Source: Amycolatopsis saalfeldensis (GTDB taxonomy: Bacteria > Actinomycetota > Actinomycetes > Mycobacteriales > Pseudonocardiaceae). Taken from it: a stretch of 64,000 nt of DNA. Below are positions 46,085-53,263 of this stretch, one piece after another. Position numbers and translations under genes: made by a program. Numbering within the stretch: the stretch's first letter is position 1; each line of letters begins with the position of its first letter. The notes under the pieces were generated by a model. The model did no database searches, was not told the DNA's origin, and worked only from the letters and a program-made list of their open reading frames with translations. Location of the stretch: NCBI RefSeq assembly GCF_900110575.1, contig NZ_FOEF01000009.1, positions 186,001 to 250,000 of the forward strand. Reading direction: 5' to 3'.

Positions 46085-46689
46085 TGCTCCGGGAACCGCA
46101 GCAGGAGCGCAGCCGCACCACCCGGCGCCGGCTGATCGAGGCCGCCATGGACTGCATCGGCGAGCGGGGCTGGCACGGCGTCACGGTGGCCGTGATCGCC
46201 GAGCGCGCCGGCGTGTCCCGCGGCGCTGCCCAGCACCACTTCCCGACGCGGGAGTCGCTGGTCGCGGCGGCCGTGGAGCTGCTCGGGGAGGCCCAGCTCG
46301 ACGAGTTGCGCACCCGGGCCGCGGGCCTGCCGAGCGGGCCTTCGCGGATCGAGCGGGTGGTCGGGATGGTGCTCAACCTCTACACCGGGCCGATGTTCCG
46401 CGCCGCGTTGCAGCTCTGGTCGGTCGCTTCCACCGACGAGCAGCTGCGCGGCGTGATCGTGCCGCTGGAGGCGCGGGTCGGCCGGGAGGCGCACCGGGTG
46501 ACGGTGGAGCTGCTGGGCGCCGACGAGAGCCGGCCCGGCGTCCGCGAGCTGATCCAGGCCACGCTCGACCTGGCCCGCGGCCTCGGCCTGGCCAATCTGC
46601 TGACCGACGACGCCCGCCGCCGGGACCAGATCGTGTGCGAATGGGCACGAACGCTGGAAGCCCGGCTCGAAGGAACGGCAGAGGTCTAG
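46084..46689 (+). CDS. TetR/AcrR family transcriptional regulator (operon-encoded)
   Basis: This 201-residue TetR protein has the HTH GVTVAVIAERAGVSRGAAQHHFPTRESL. Its ATG shares the final A of the SDR stop (TGATG), so it is the last gene of the operon. In Pseudomonas the atu locus is also controlled by a TetR-type repressor (AtuR); the analogy suggests it senses a pathway CoA ester. The GTGTT-GCT-AACAC sequence just after the gene might be a binding site. Confidence 0.88.
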   Translation: MLREPQQERSRTTRRRLIEAAMDCIGERGWHGVTVAVIAERAGVSRGAAQHHFPTRESLVAAAVELLGEAQLDELRTRAAGLPSGPSRIERVVGMVLNLYTGPMFRAALQLWSVASTDEQLRGVIVPLEARVGREAHRVTVELLGADESRPGVRELIQATLDLARGLGLANLLTDDARRRDQIVCEWARTLEARLEGTAEV

Positions 46690-46703
46690 TCAACGTCTCA
46701 GTG

Positions 46704-46716
46704 GTGTTGCTAACAC
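46704..46716. promoter_or_regulatory. Small palindrome GTGTT-GCT-AACAC
   Basis: Five-bp arms lie in an unusually AT-rich gap between the TetR gene and the next small gene. It could be an operator for either; there is no direct evidence. Confidence 0.25.
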
Positions 46717-46773
46717 TATTGGAGCAGCGGGCGATAACCCGTAGTAAGCGCTCTTGGAAGAAGGTCGGTTCCG

Positions 46774-47052
46774 GTGTCCGGTTCAGGTTCAGGTTCAGCA
46801 GAGGCAGAGGTCGAACTCACCCACCGCGCGATGGCGATGCTCCGTGCCGTCGCCGCGGACCGGGCCCAGATGTCGTCGAGCTGCGAGCCCGACCTCTTCG
46901 TCGACGGATTCGCCTGCTGTGACCAGATGACCGCGCACCTGCTGGCCCACGGCGGCTACATCCGCCCCGCCGTCGAGGTCTCCGTCGGCCTGGTGCCCGC
47001 CCGGCTGACCGAGGCCGGGCACGCCGCCTTGCTGATCACTCAGGCCGCCTGA
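46774..47052 (+). CDS. Small conserved-looking hypothetical protein
   Basis: This 92-residue protein begins with Ser-Gly repeats (three tandem GGTTCA hexamers in the DNA) and an acidic AEAEVE stretch. Then come a helical region with four Cys (SSCEPDLF, FACCDQM) and a hydrophobic VSVGLVPARLTEAGHAALLI. No family is recognised. The start at GTG 46774 is uncertain; ATG codons further in would remove the repeat. Confidence 0.5.
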   Translation: MSGSGSGSAEAEVELTHRAMAMLRAVAADRAQMSSSCEPDLFVDGFACCDQMTAHLLAHGGYIRPAVEVSVGLVPARLTEAGHAALLITQAA

Positions 47053-47207
47053 ACGAACACCATCGGTCACCGCGCGTCGCGGTCTCGCTCGCGCGTTCGA
47101 TGAGGCTTTGAGCCGGCGACGGCCGCAAGCGATGCGGTGCCGTCCGGGCTTCCCTCACTTCCGCCGAAGCGGATGACCCCACCCGGTTCCGCGGCTACAA
47201 CGGGGAC

Positions 47208-48074
47208 ATGACCTCCCCTTCGATGCGGCTCGTCACCTACGACCGGTACGGCCCCGCCGACGTCCTCTCCGTGACCACCGCGCCCATGCCACGACCGCGC
47301 CCCGGCGAAGTCCTGGTGCGCGTGCACGCGGTTTCGGTCAACGGCGGCGAGCTGGCCATGCGCGCCGGGCGGCTGCTTCCCTTCAGCGGCAAGCGATTCC
47401 CGAAGCGCGTGGGGATCGACCTGGCCGGCGAGGTGGTCGCGGCCGGGGACAGCCGGTTCGCCGCCGGCGACCTGGTCTGGGGTCAGATCGGCCGGAGGAT
47501 GGGGTCGGCCGCGGAGTACGTCGCGGTGCGGCCCGAGCGGCTCGACCACGTGCCGGCCGGGCTCGACGCGGTGCAGGCCGTCACGCTGCCCGTCGGGACC
47601 ACGGCGATCACCGCGTTGCGGGACATGGCGGCACTCGCGCCCGGCGAACGGCTGCTGGTCCGGGGCGCGACCGGCGGTGTCGGGTACGTCGCGGTGCAGC
47701 TCGGGAAGGCGATGGGCGCCCACGTCACCGCGCTCACCAGCGCGGGAAACCTGGACCTGGCCGAGGAACTGGGCGCGGACGAGGCCATCGACCACCGCGC
47801 GCCCGGAGGCCTGGGCCGCTTCGACGTCATCCTGGACACGGTCGGCTCCGGCCTGCCCGGTTTCCACCGGCTGCTCACCGCGCACGGGCGGATGGTGACC
47901 ATCGCGTTCGACCTCGACCACCCCGTCCGCTCGCTGGGCTACATCGCCGCCAACGCGGTGCGCCGCCGCCGCGCACCGGGCGCTGGAACAGGGCGGCGTG
48001 CGGGGCAAGATCGTCGTGCGGCTCGCCTGAACCCGTTGGCGCGCCTGACGTCCGTGGTCTCGGCGACGTCGTAG
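47208..48074 (+). CDS. Zinc-free quinone oxidoreductase family protein with a disrupted C-terminus
   Basis: The first 245 residues are a normal medium-chain reductase (MRLVTYDRYGPADVL, RGATGGVGYVAVQLGKAMGA, DVILDTVGSGLPGFHRLL). After YIAANAVRRRR the frame runs into an Arg/Ala tail that is not homologous. The expected family ending AAHRALEQGGVRGKIVVRLA is encoded in the next frame just downstream (stop 48028-48030). About 45 residues between the two are missing, so an internal deletion with frameshift has removed part of the substrate domain. The gene is probably inactive or impaired. Confidence 0.7.
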   Translation: MTSPSMRLVTYDRYGPADVLSVTTAPMPRPRPGEVLVRVHAVSVNGGELAMRAGRLLPFSGKRFPKRVGIDLAGEVVAAGDSRFAAGDLVWGQIGRRMGSAAEYVAVRPERLDHVPAGLDAVQAVTLPVGTTAITALRDMAALAPGERLLVRGATGGVGYVAVQLGKAMGAHVTALTSAGNLDLAEELGADEAIDHRAPGGLGRFDVILDTVGSGLPGFHRLLTAHGRMVTIAFDLDHPVRSLGYIAANAVRRRRAPGAGTGRRAGQDRRAARLNPLARLTSVVSATS

Positions 48075-48106
48075 CCCGAGACCCCGCCGAGCCCGTCCTC
48101 CGCGCC

Positions 48107-48117
48107 GGGGGGGGGGG
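48107..48117. repeat. Run of 11 G
   Basis: An uninterrupted G11 tract lies in the gap between the damaged oxidoreductase and the cmtR-like gene. It could vary in length by slippage or be a sequencing uncertainty. No gene crosses it. Confidence 0.5.
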
Positions 48118-48227
48118 CATCGGGGAGAAGTCGGTGGTGCGGAAGAAGCTGCGGGACGCGTGTCATGTCCTCGGCTCGCGTCCAGGCTCAGCGTCGCCGC
48201 CGATGATCGGCAGGACCGGAGCGGGCG

Positions 48228-48262
48228 ATTAATAGTTCAGCTGATGATGTACTGTCGCCCCT
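48228..48262 (+). promoter_or_regulatory. Promoter/operator of the metal-sensor operon
   Basis: This AT-rich island in GC-rich DNA contains ATTAATAG, the 8-bp palindrome TCAGCTGA (48237-48244) and a TGTACT -10-like box (48248-48253). The GTG start follows nine bases later, so the transcript is probably leaderless. ArsR-family sensors bind such sites and release on metal binding; self-control is inferred. Confidence 0.45.
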
Positions 48263-48592
48263 GTGCTGAAGTGTGAGACGCGAGGGGACGCGCTGGCCCG
48301 GCTCGGGCGCGCGCTGGCCGACCCGACCCGGTGCCGGATCCTGGTCGCGCTGCTGGACGGGACCCGTTACCCCGGCGCACTTGCCGCCGAGCTGGGGCTT
48401 TCGCGGTCGAACGTGTCCAATCACCTGGCCTGCCTGCGCGGGTGCGGGCTGGTCGTCGCGGCGTACGAGGGCCGCCAGGTGCGTTACGCCCTGGCCGATC
48501 CGCATCTGGCCAAGGCGCTCGACGAGCTGGCCAAGGTCGTGCTCGCGGTCGACACCGCCGAGCCCTGCGTCGACGACAAGGTGGCCCGATGA
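48263..48592 (+). CDS. cmtR: CmtR-like ArsR/SmtB metal-sensing repressor
   Basis: This 109-residue winged-helix repressor closely resembles mycobacterial CmtR. It has ALARLGRALADPTRCRIL, the recognition helix LSRSNVSNHLACLRGCGLV, and YEGRQVRYALADPHL. The CmtR metal ligands are at identical positions: Cys57, Cys61 and Cys102 (Cd/Pb sensing). Further Cys residues are at 4 and 24. It probably represses itself and the transporter whose ATG overlaps its stop. GTG start. Confidence 0.9.
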   Translation: MLKCETRGDALARLGRALADPTRCRILVALLDGTRYPGALAAELGLSRSNVSNHLACLRGCGLVVAAYEGRQVRYALADPHLAKALDELAKVVLAVDTAEPCVDDKVAR

Positions 48593-49257
48593 CCGAGCGG
48601 CCGGAGAACCTCACGGCACCGTCCACCCAGGACGCCTGCTGCGCCTCGCCCGCGGTGGAAAACGAGGCCCGGCGGGCAGTGCTGTCGCGGCGAGTGCGCT
48701 GGTTCGTCGCGGCGACGATCACCTACAACGTCGTCGAGGCGGTCATCGCGATCACCGCCGGCTCGGCGGCGTCGTCCACCGCGCTGATCGGCTTCGGGCT
48801 GGACTCCGTCATCGAGGTCGCCTCGGCCGCCGCGGTCGCCTGGCAGTTCTCCGGCGCCGATCCCGAAGCCCGTGAACGCACGGCTTTGAAGGTCATCGCG
48901 CTGTCGTTCTTCGCGCTCGCGGCCTATGTGACGGCCGACGCGGCCGGGTCGCTGTTCGGGTCCGAGGCCGCGGGACACTCCACCGTCGGCATCGTGCTGG
49001 CCGCAGTGTCCCTGCTGGTGATGCCGGGCCTTTCCTACGCCCAGCGGCGCGCCGGCCGGGAACTCGGCTCAGCCAGCGCCGTGGCCGACTCGAAGCAAAC
49101 CCTGCTCTGCACTTACCTTTCCGGTGTGCTCTTGGTCGGCCTGCTCCTCAACAGCCTCTTCGGCTGGTCCTGGGCCGACCCCGCCGTCGCGCTGGTGATC
49201 GCGGCCGTCGCGGTGAAGGAAGGCCGCGAAGCCTGGCGTGGTGACCACTGCTGCTGA
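48589..49257 (+). CDS. CDF-like cation transporter
   Basis: This 222-residue protein has five or six membrane segments and a cation-diffusion-facilitator pattern in FVAATITYNVVEAVIAITAG and LIGFGLDSVIEVASAAAVAW (Asp in the transport site). It lacks the long cytoplasmic CDF C-domain. Cys-rich ends, DACCASP at the N-terminus and HCC at the C-terminus, suggest soft-metal binding. Coupled to CmtR by an ATGA overlap, it is probably a Cd/Pb or Zn exporter. Confidence 0.85.
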   Translation: MTERPENLTAPSTQDACCASPAVENEARRAVLSRRVRWFVAATITYNVVEAVIAITAGSAASSTALIGFGLDSVIEVASAAAVAWQFSGADPEARERTALKVIALSFFALAAYVTADAAGSLFGSEAAGHSTVGIVLAAVSLLVMPGLSYAQRRAGRELGSASAVADSKQTLLCTYLSGVLLVGLLLNSLFGWSWADPAVALVIAAVAVKEGREAWRGDHCC

Positions 49258-49260
49258 ACG

Positions 49261-49311
49261 CCGTGAAGGCCTCCCTCCCTGCGTCGAACGCGGGGAAGGG
49301 GGCCTTCACGG
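49261..49311. terminator. 51-bp near-perfect hairpin, bidirectional terminator
   Basis: CCGTGAAGGCC (49261-49271) pairs with GGCCTTCACGG (49301-49311). Inner CTCCCTCCC/GGGAAGGG and GCGT-CGA-ACGC (49281-49291) extend the stem almost fully. It lies between the convergent transporter and chitinase genes. The GTGAAGG...CCTTCAC design resembles repeated intergenic hairpins of Amycolatopsis; only one copy was noticed in this window. Confidence 0.8.
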
Positions 49312-49319
49312 CAAAGCGA

Positions 49320-50279
49320 TCAGCCGTTGTAACCGGCCACGATCTTGGTGAACGCGTACTGCTCCTGGTCGATGCCGCTGCAGTCGCCGCTGCCGCTGCA
49401 GTCGCGGTTGGTGGCCCAGAAGGTGAAGCGGCCCAGGTGGTGGCTTGTCGCGTAGTCGCGGATCGAGGTGAAGTTGTCCACGGTCACGGTCTCGCCGGCG
49501 TTGTCGGTGTTGCCGTTCATCGAGGACAGGCCGCTGCGGCTGTACGCGGTGGCGTCGTCCCAGCCGAAGGTGGACTTCAGCTCGGCGGCCAGCCCGTCGA
49601 CGGCGGACTCGGTCATCGCGGCCATGTCGCCGCCGCTGGAGAAGTCGAACGGCATGACCGACCAGACGTCGATGTCCGCGCCGAGCGCCTTGGCCTGCGT
49701 GATCAGCCGCTTGCCGGTGTCGGTGGGACCGGTGGTGCCGGTGCCCATGGTGACGACGACCCGCAGGCCGGGGTTCTTGTCCTTGGTGATCTTGACGGCG
49801 TTCAGGATCCGGTCCTGCACCGTCGGGTTCTCGAACTCGTCGGTGTTCTCGATGTCGAGGTCGATCGCCTTGAGCTGGTAGGCGTCGATCACCTTCTGGT
49901 ACGCGCCGGCCAGGTCCTCGGGCGAGGCGCAGGTGGCGCCGAGCTTGTTCCCCGACCAGCCGCCGAACGACGGGATCACGTCGCCCCCGGCGTCGCGGAT
50001 GGTCTTGATCAGCGAGGCGTCGGAGCCGTCGAGCGCGCGGTTGCCGTCCCACTGCGGGTTGCAGGTGCCGTTGGACAGCATGAACGCGAGGGTGAACGAC
50101 TTGACGCCGGTCGCGGACATGGCCGCGGCCGGGTCGGACTGGCCGCCCCACTGGTACAGGTAGGGCGAGGCGAGCACGGGATCGGGCGCGGCCATCGCCG
50201 AAGGGGCGAGGCCGGCCGTGGTGGCCAGCGCGGCACCCGCGGCGAGCGCGAGCGTGGCCAGGCGGCGCAGGGATTGCAT
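49320..50279 (-). CDS. Secreted GH18 chitinase
   Basis: This 319-residue precursor has a signal peptide (MQSLRRLATLALAAG, cleavage near SAMAAPD). A single GH18 barrel has the catalytic DxDxE sequence in KAIDLDIENTDEF, where the Glu is the acid, and SVMPFDFSSGGDM with the substrate-positioning Asp. It hydrolyses chitin or related N-acetylglucosamine polymers outside the cell. There is no chitin-binding domain. A DasR-like site lies 107 bp upstream, so N-acetylglucosamine control is likely. Confidence 0.88.
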   Translation of the reverse strand: MQSLRRLATLALAAGAALATTAGLAPSAMAAPDPVLASPYLYQWGGQSDPAAAMSATGVKSFTLAFMLSNGTCNPQWDGNRALDGSDASLIKTIRDAGGDVIPSFGGWSGNKLGATCASPEDLAGAYQKVIDAYQLKAIDLDIENTDEFENPTVQDRILNAVKITKDKNPGLRVVVTMGTGTTGPTDTGKRLITQAKALGADIDVWSVMPFDFSSGGDMAAMTESAVDGLAAELKSTFGWDDATAYSRSGLSSMNGNTDNAGETVTVDNFTSIRDYATSHHLGRFTFWATNRDCSGSGDCSGIDQEQYAFTKIVAGYNG

Positions 50280-50385
50280 AAGGTCCTCCAGCGGTGGGGA
50301 CGCACGCCGGGGCGTGCGGTGCGGAGTACCTCCGAAGATGATGCGGCGGTATCAACCAGGAGGCGGGTTGTGTGCCAGCTCACGG

Positions 50386-50397
50386 TGGACTAGACCA
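50386..50397. promoter_or_regulatory. DasR-like operator (dre site) upstream of the chitinase
   Basis: TGGACTAGACCA differs at one position from the dre core TGGTCTAGACCA, which DasR binds in Streptomyces chitinase and PTS promoters. It lies about 107 bp before the chitinase start, inside the 249-bp gap 50280-50528. Confidence 0.6.
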
Positions 50398-50528
50398 TTA
50401 GGAAGTGTCAAGGTCCCCGCGCGGGCGGAAAAAGACAGACAGTACGAAAGTAGGTCACCGCCGTCGCCGGGCCACGGTGCCACGGTAGGCGGAGTGACAG
50501 CGGCGTCCGGGTGGGCTAATTTGCCGAA

Positions 50529-51716
50529 ATGATGGGGGATTCGGCGCCGGCCGCCCGGCGCCGGCGGCTGCCCTCGCTCGCCGGCTGGGCGCTGTGGCGC
50601 CATCCCCGCCGGGCCCTGGTGCTGGTGGCCGACCTCGCCGCGCTGGCCGGGACCGTCGCCGCCGCACTGCTGGTGCCGGTTTCGCTCACCTCCGCGGAAG
50701 CGTTCGCGATGCTGCTCGCGGGGCTGCTCGCGTCCGCCGAAATGTGCCGCTCAGTGGAACGCGGCCGAGGGGAATCGTTGCTGGGACCGGGTTTCGGCAC
50801 GCCCTGGCTGCTGGCCGGCGCGGTGGTGCTGCCGCCACTGCTCGCGGTCGCGTTGGCGGTGGTGTCCGGATTGCACCGCTGGGCCCGGATCCGGCGGCTG
50901 CCGGCGTACCGGCAGGTGTTCGACATCGCGGCGACGGCGGTGGCCGTGCTCTTGGCCGCCGGGTTCCTGATCCTGACCGGGCCGGCGTCGATCGTCTTGG
51001 CCGTGGTGGCGGCGCTGGTGTTCGGGGTGGTCGACGCCGGGCTCCCGGCCGCCGTCGACGGCCGCCCGTCCTGCGGCGCTTCGGCGGTGCTGTTCGACGG
51101 CGCGATGCTGGCGCTCGGCGTCGCGCTGGCTTGGGCCGTCACGGATTCGCCGTGGGTGCTGCTGCCGCTCACGGCCGGGCTGGTGGTGCTCTACCGCGGC
51201 GAGTCCGGCCGCGCGGGTCGCGACGAGACCTCTGTGGACCCCGGCACCGGCGTGCTCACGGCCGTCGCCTGGTGGGACGCCGCGCGGGAGGCGCCGGCGC
51301 CCGCGTTCGCCGTGCTGGTGCTCGACTTGGACGACTTCGGCGGCCTCAACGCCCGGCACGGCCGCCGCGTCGGCGACGCCGTCCTGCGCGCGATCGCCGA
51401 CACCCTGCGCGCCGAGGTCCGGTCCGCCGACCTGGTCGGCCGCTCCGGCGGCGGCGAGTTCGCCGTGCTCCTGCCCGGCACCGGCAGTTTCGACGCGCTG
51501 GCCATCGCCGAGCGCATCCGCCTGCGCGTCGCCTCGACGGCCGTCGCGCTGAAAGCGGCCTACGGCAGCCCGCAGTTCGCCTGGGCGACGGTCTCCGTGG
51601 GCGTCGCCGCGCGCCCTGATCACGGCGACCCGGTGGCGGCGGTCTTCGCGGCGGCCGGCGCGGCCGTCCGGGAGGCCAAGGAGAGCGGCCGCAATCGGAC
51701 GGTTCGCGCGTCTTGA
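50529..51716 (+). CDS. Membrane GGDEF-domain protein with a broken signature
   Basis: This 395-residue protein has about seven membrane segments (30-225) and a cytoplasmic GGDEF domain. The metal loop LDLDDFGGLN is intact, but the signature is SGGGEF rather than GGDEF, losing the third-position acidic metal ligand. The inhibitory RxxD site is kept exactly five residues upstream (RSAD-LVGRS-GGGEF). It is therefore more likely a c-di-GMP-binding membrane sensor than a cyclase. ATG at 50529. Confidence 0.8.
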   Translation: MMGDSAPAARRRRLPSLAGWALWRHPRRALVLVADLAALAGTVAAALLVPVSLTSAEAFAMLLAGLLASAEMCRSVERGRGESLLGPGFGTPWLLAGAVVLPPLLAVALAVVSGLHRWARIRRLPAYRQVFDIAATAVAVLLAAGFLILTGPASIVLAVVAALVFGVVDAGLPAAVDGRPSCGASAVLFDGAMLALGVALAWAVTDSPWVLLPLTAGLVVLYRGESGRAGRDETSVDPGTGVLTAVAWWDAAREAPAPAFAVLVLDLDDFGGLNARHGRRVGDAVLRAIADTLRAEVRSADLVGRSGGGEFAVLLPGTGSFDALAIAERIRLRVASTAVALKAAYGSPQFAWATVSVGVAARPDHGDPVAAVFAAAGAAVREAKESGRNRTVRAS

Positions 51717-51732
51717 GCGTTCACGAGGTTCT

Positions 51733-52695
51733 TCACGACATCGTGATCGCGTCCAGTTTCTCCTTCAGGTAAGCCGAAGCGAGCACTTCCGGGTAGGCGG
51801 CGCGGCCCAGCGGCGGCGCCAGTGACGTGATGCGCGCGTCGTGGTCGGTTTCGTAGAAGAAGATCAGCGAGACGAGGTCTTCGTCGGGGGCGGCGGCCTG
51901 CGGGGGCAGCACGCGGTGGCGGGTGGAGCGCCAGCGGTCGCCGGTCCAGCGGGCCATCAGGTCGCCGATGTTGACGGTGAACGCGGCCTCGTCGAAGGGC
52001 GCGTCGACCCAGTCGCCCTCGGCCGTGCAGACCTGGAGGCCGCCGGCGCCGGACTGGCGGTCGAGCACCGTCACGGTGCCGAAATCGGTGTGCGGGCCGA
52101 TCCGGAACTGGCCCGGCTCGGGCGGGCCGACGCTGGTCAGCGGCGGGTACCGGTTGATGTTGAAGGTGTAGGTCGGACGGCCCGTGTGCCGCGTGAAGTG
52201 GTCCGGCTCCAGGGCGAGCGCGTGCGCGAAGACCCGCAGCAGGTCGTCGGACAGCGCGCGCATGCGGGCCATGTACTCCCGCGCGGTGGCGGCCAGGCCG
52301 GGGACCTCGGCGGGCCAGACGTTGGGCTGGAACCAGAAGCCGTCGACTTCCGGGTCGCCGACGCCCGCGTCCGCACCGGCCGAGTACGACTCCTTCAGGT
52401 CCGGCGGCGTTTCGGTGCCTTCGGCGTAACCGTTGGCCTCGACGCCGGGCGGCAGCCAGCCGCGTCCGCCGACGGTCACCGCGTACCGCTGCTTCACTTC
52501 GGTTGGCAGCGCGAAGAACCGGCGCGCCAGCTCCCGCGTGCCATCGCGTAATTCCGAAGGCACGCCGTGGCCGGTGACGAGCAGGAACCCGGACTCGCGC
52601 AGCGCGCGGTCGATCTCGGCCGCCACCGCGGCCTGCCCTTCGGGCGTGCCGGCATACCAGGGGGACAGGTCGACGAGCGGGACGGCGGCGGGCAT
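51733..52695 (-). CDS. 2-oxoglutarate/Fe(II)-dependent oxygenase (isopenicillin N synthase family)
   Basis: This 320-residue oxygenase has the DIOX_N region (PLVDLSPWY, GFLLVTGHGVP) and the iron site HTDFGT with the later His in WRSTRHRV. The usual RxS for 2-oxoglutarate is not clear (SLIFFYETDHD). Family members hydroxylate or cyclise small molecules. Nine bp separate it from the cytosine-deaminase-like gene, so the two form an operon. The pairing suggests pyrimidine or nucleobase-related oxidation, but this is inference. Confidence 0.85.
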   Translation of the reverse strand: MPAAVPLVDLSPWYAGTPEGQAAVAAEIDRALRESGFLLVTGHGVPSELRDGTRELARRFFALPTEVKQRYAVTVGGRGWLPPGVEANGYAEGTETPPDLKESYSAGADAGVGDPEVDGFWFQPNVWPAEVPGLAATAREYMARMRALSDDLLRVFAHALALEPDHFTRHTGRPTYTFNINRYPPLTSVGPPEPGQFRIGPHTDFGTVTVLDRQSGAGGLQVCTAEGDWVDAPFDEAAFTVNIGDLMARWTGDRWRSTRHRVLPPQAAAPDEDLVSLIFFYETDHDARITSLAPPLGRAAYPEVLASAYLKEKLDAITMS

Positions 52696-52704
52696 GGTCG
52701 TCTC

Positions 52705-53172
52705 CTATGGATTGTCCGAAGTGGACGGAACTCCGATGTCCTCGAACCACAGTTCCGGGCGCTGGGAGATGAAATCGGTCATCAGCGCGGTGCACGCGGG
52801 GTCGTCCAGCAGCTCGATCGTGACGCCGTGGCCAGCCAGCCAGTCGTGCCCGCCGTGGAACGTCTCGGCCTCGCCGATGATCACGTGCGGGATGCCGAAC
52901 TGGCGCACCAGCCCGCTGCAGTACCAGCACGGCGAGAGCGTGGTGACCATGATCGTGTCGCGGTAGTGCGGGCGGCGCCCGGCGTTGCGGAAGGCCGTGG
53001 TCTCGGCGTGCAGCGACGGGTCGCCGTCCTGCACGCGGCGGTTGTGCCCGCGGCCGAGCAGGGTGCCGTCGCGGCCGAACAGCGCGGCGCCGATCGGCAC
53101 GCCGCCCTCGGCCTGGCCCAGCTCGGCCTCCGCGCGGGCGACGGCGAGCAGCTTCAGCGGGTCGATCTGCAT
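52705..53172 (-). CDS. Cytosine/nucleoside deaminase (yeast FCY1-like)
   Basis: This 155-residue deaminase has the zinc site HAETTAFRNAG and SPCWYCSG (His-Ala-Glu and PCxxC). The C-terminus FISQRPELWFEDIGV and the segment VIIGEAETFHGGHDWLAGHG match yeast-type cytosine deaminase more than bacterial CodA or tRNA deaminase. It likely deaminates cytosine or a related base. It is first in a two-gene operon, 91 bp from the divergent WYL regulator. Confidence 0.85.
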   Translation of the reverse strand: MQIDPLKLLAVARAEAELGQAEGGVPIGAALFGRDGTLLGRGHNRRVQDGDPSLHAETTAFRNAGRRPHYRDTIMVTTLSPCWYCSGLVRQFGIPHVIIGEAETFHGGHDWLAGHGVTIELLDDPACTALMTDFISQRPELWFEDIGVPSTSDNP

Positions 53173-53263
53173 GCGCCACTCTCACCGGCTGCGGCGGGTG
53201 ACGGCAAGTCCTGCCCGGCAACGCGGACCGGAACTGTCCGCGTTGTCTGGCAGAGTGAGGCGC

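Noticed and set aside
46774..46800. GGTTCA tandem hexamers as a variable repeat
   Set aside because: Only three units are present and they code for a plain Ser-Gly stretch; there is no sign of phase variation.
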